This document shows positions 12,181 through 13,502 of a stretch of 13,502 bases of DNA, piece by piece. The DNA is taken from assembly GCA_946185305.1 (NCBI GenBank), contig CAMHJE010000057.1, forward strand, positions 1 to 13,502, written 5' to 3'. Position 1 is the stretch's first letter; every line of letters begins with the position of its first letter. The DNA comes from UBA3792 sp946185305. Its GTDB lineage: Bacteria > Bacillota > Clostridia > Christensenellales > CAG-138. The notes beneath the pieces were generated by a model. The model made no database searches. It was not told where the DNA came from and was given only the letters and a program-made list of their open reading frames with translations. Both the position numbers and the translations under genes were made by a program.

Positions 12181-13502
12181 ATGAAACATTACAGCGATTT
12201 GGAATACCTGAAGCTCTCCAAATGGCAGCGTTTTGGCTATCGCTTCCTCAGCTTCTTTGCCGGCATCCCGCAATGGTTTTTGAACCTGTTCAAGACCATC
12301 GGCCTGTTCTTTGTCAACGCGGCGAAGGCGGTCGGCAACGAGTGCAAGGATATCGTCATGACCTTCGTGCAGGGCGACTGGAAGACCAAGGTTTCGTACC
12401 TCGTCATGGGCTTCGGCTGCCTCGCGCGGGGACAGATCCTGCGCGGCCTGCTGTTTCTGCTGTTTGAAGTCGTCTTTATCGGGTACATGATCCTTGCCGG
12501 CGCCTACTGGATGCGCATGCTGCCGTCGCTCGGCACGGTCGGCCCGCACCGCGTCTACAACGAGATCTACGACACCTACGTCACCGCATACGGCGACAAC
12601 TCCTTCAAAATTTTGCTCTACGGCGTGCTGACGATCTTCTTTATCGTCGCGTTCCTGTATACGTGGCGCGTGAACGTGAAGCAGAACAAGCTTGCCGAGC
12701 AGATCCTGCGCTCCGGCAAAAAGCTCAAGAGCGGCAAGGACGACCTGCGCTCGCTCGTGGACGATCAGTTCCACAAGACGCTGCTGGCGCTGCCGCTGAC
12801 CGGTATTCTGATCTTCACGGTCATGCCCATCGTGTTCATGATCCTCGTTGCGTTCACGAACTACGACGGCACGCACGACGGCTATTTCAACAACCTGTTC
12901 TCCTGGGTCGGGCTTGACAACTTCAACACGATGCTGAACTGGACCGGCTCCGGCAACGTCAACTATTCCGCGACGTTCGGCGAGGTGCTTTCGTGGACGC
13001 TGATGTGGGCGTTCTTTGCGACGTTCACCAACTACTTCCTCGGCATGCTCGTCGCCATGATGATCAATAAAAAGGGCATCCGTCTGAAAAAGGTGTGGCG
13101 CACGATCCTCGTCATGACGATCGCCATTCCGCAGTTCATTTCCCTGCTGTACGTGAGCAAGATGTTCGCCAAGTCCGGCATCATCAACGGCATGCTGCTC
13201 GACCTCGGCTGGATCACAAAGCCGCTGCCGTTCTGGGAGGATCCGACTTGGGCACGCATCACGGTCATCGTCGTCAATATCTGGATCGGCATTCCCTACC
13301 TGATGCTGATGGCCACCGGTATTTTGATGAACATACCGGCCGACCTGTATGAGTCTGCCAAGATCGACGGCGCGAACGCATGGCAGCAGTACATGAAGAT
13401 CACGCTGCCGTACATGCTGTTCGTCACCGGCCCGTACCTTTTGACGAGCTTTACCGGCAACATGAACAACTTCAACGTCATCTACCTCTTGACGGGCGGC
13501 GC
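12181..13502 (+). CDS. MalF-like carbohydrate ABC transporter permease, 3' end cut by window edge
   Basis: Inner-membrane permease of a sugar importer, 440 residues to the window edge. The conserved permease core from about residue 198 has several membrane helices, for example 201-226 (LLALPLTGILIFTVMPIVFMILVAFT) and 273-293. It also has the EAA loop that contacts the ATPase, ESAKIDGANAWQQYMKITLP (391-410). The N-terminal 200 residues add membrane segments at about 88-108 and 144-162 and a basic cytoplasmic stretch 163-190, as in longer Gram-positive MalF/GanP-type permeases. There is no room for the large extracytoplasmic P2 domain of E. coli MalF. AAAGGGGGTG at 12167-12176 is the ribosome binding site. 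A MalG-like permease probably follows outside the window. The sugar is inferred from the neighbouring binding protein. Confidence 0.9.
   Translation, partial: MKHYSDLEYLKLSKWQRFGYRFLSFFAGIPQWFLNLFKTIGLFFVNAAKAVGNECKDIVMTFVQGDWKTKVSYLVMGFGCLARGQILRGLLFLLFEVVFIGYMILAGAYWMRMLPSLGTVGPHRVYNEIYDTYVTAYGDNSFKILLYGVLTIFFIVAFLYTWRVNVKQNKLAEQILRSGKKLKSGKDDLRSLVDDQFHKTLLALPLTGILIFTVMPIVFMILVAFTNYDGTHDGYFNNLFSWVGLDNFNTMLNWTGSGNVNYSATFGEVLSWTLMWAFFATFTNYFLGMLVAMMINKKGIRLKKVWRTILVMTIAIPQFISLLYVSKMFAKSGIINGMLLDLGWITKPLPFWEDPTWARITVIVVNIWIGIPYLMLMATGILMNIPADLYESAKIDGANAWQQYMKITLPYMLFVTGPYLLTSFTGNMNNFNVIYLLTGG

Noticed and set aside
12010..12876. 288-aa minus-strand open frame over the permease gene
   Set aside because: It is antisense to the MalF-like permease, and its Gln/Asp-rich composition is a reflection of the sense codons.

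Overview
The window looks like chromosomal DNA from a GC-rich, Gram-positive, probably spore-forming member of the Clostridia (Bacillota). Support for this: a DnaD/DnaB-like plus DnaI primosome pair, a SpoIID-family protein, strong AGGAGG-type ribosome binding sites, Gram-positive lipoprotein signals, and Pro/Thr-rich cell-wall linkers. No species can be named from the sequence alone.

Left part (1-6216), all on the minus strand. The head of the S10 ribosomal protein operon reads leftward as rpsJ-rplC-rplD-rplW-rplB, with rplB cut by the window edge. It is preceded by a near-consensus promoter and a structured leader of about 240 nt. Upstream is a second minus-strand operon: a DnaD/DnaB-like replication initiation protein, the helicase loader DnaI (ATGA overlap) and the 16S rRNA methyltransferase RsmI (3-nt gap). 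It is driven by a promoter whose -10 box lies only 6 nt before the start codon.

Right part (6440-13502), all on the plus strand. In order: a SpoIID-like peptidoglycan lytic transglycosylase; an NPPY-type N6-adenine methyltransferase of the TrmN6/YabB type, ending in a good terminator; a barnase-type RNase carrying a lipoprotein signal and a long Pro/Thr stalk, with its barstar inhibitor directly downstream and a second good terminator; and a carbohydrate ABC importer. The importer comprises a 740-aa binding lipoprotein with three C-terminal SusE/SusF-like (putatively starch-binding) repeats, followed after two hairpins by a MalF-like permease that runs off the right edge.

Two copies of a non-coding repeat of about 190-205 bp, built from small hairpins, lie at 3033-3222 and 6221-6426 in the same orientation. 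One sits immediately after rsmI, the other between the divergent promoters of the dnaD-like and spoIID-like genes. The most notable items are the tethered barnase with its barstar, the binding protein with SusE/F-like repeats, the two TATAAT-N6-ATG gene starts, and the mosaic repeat family.
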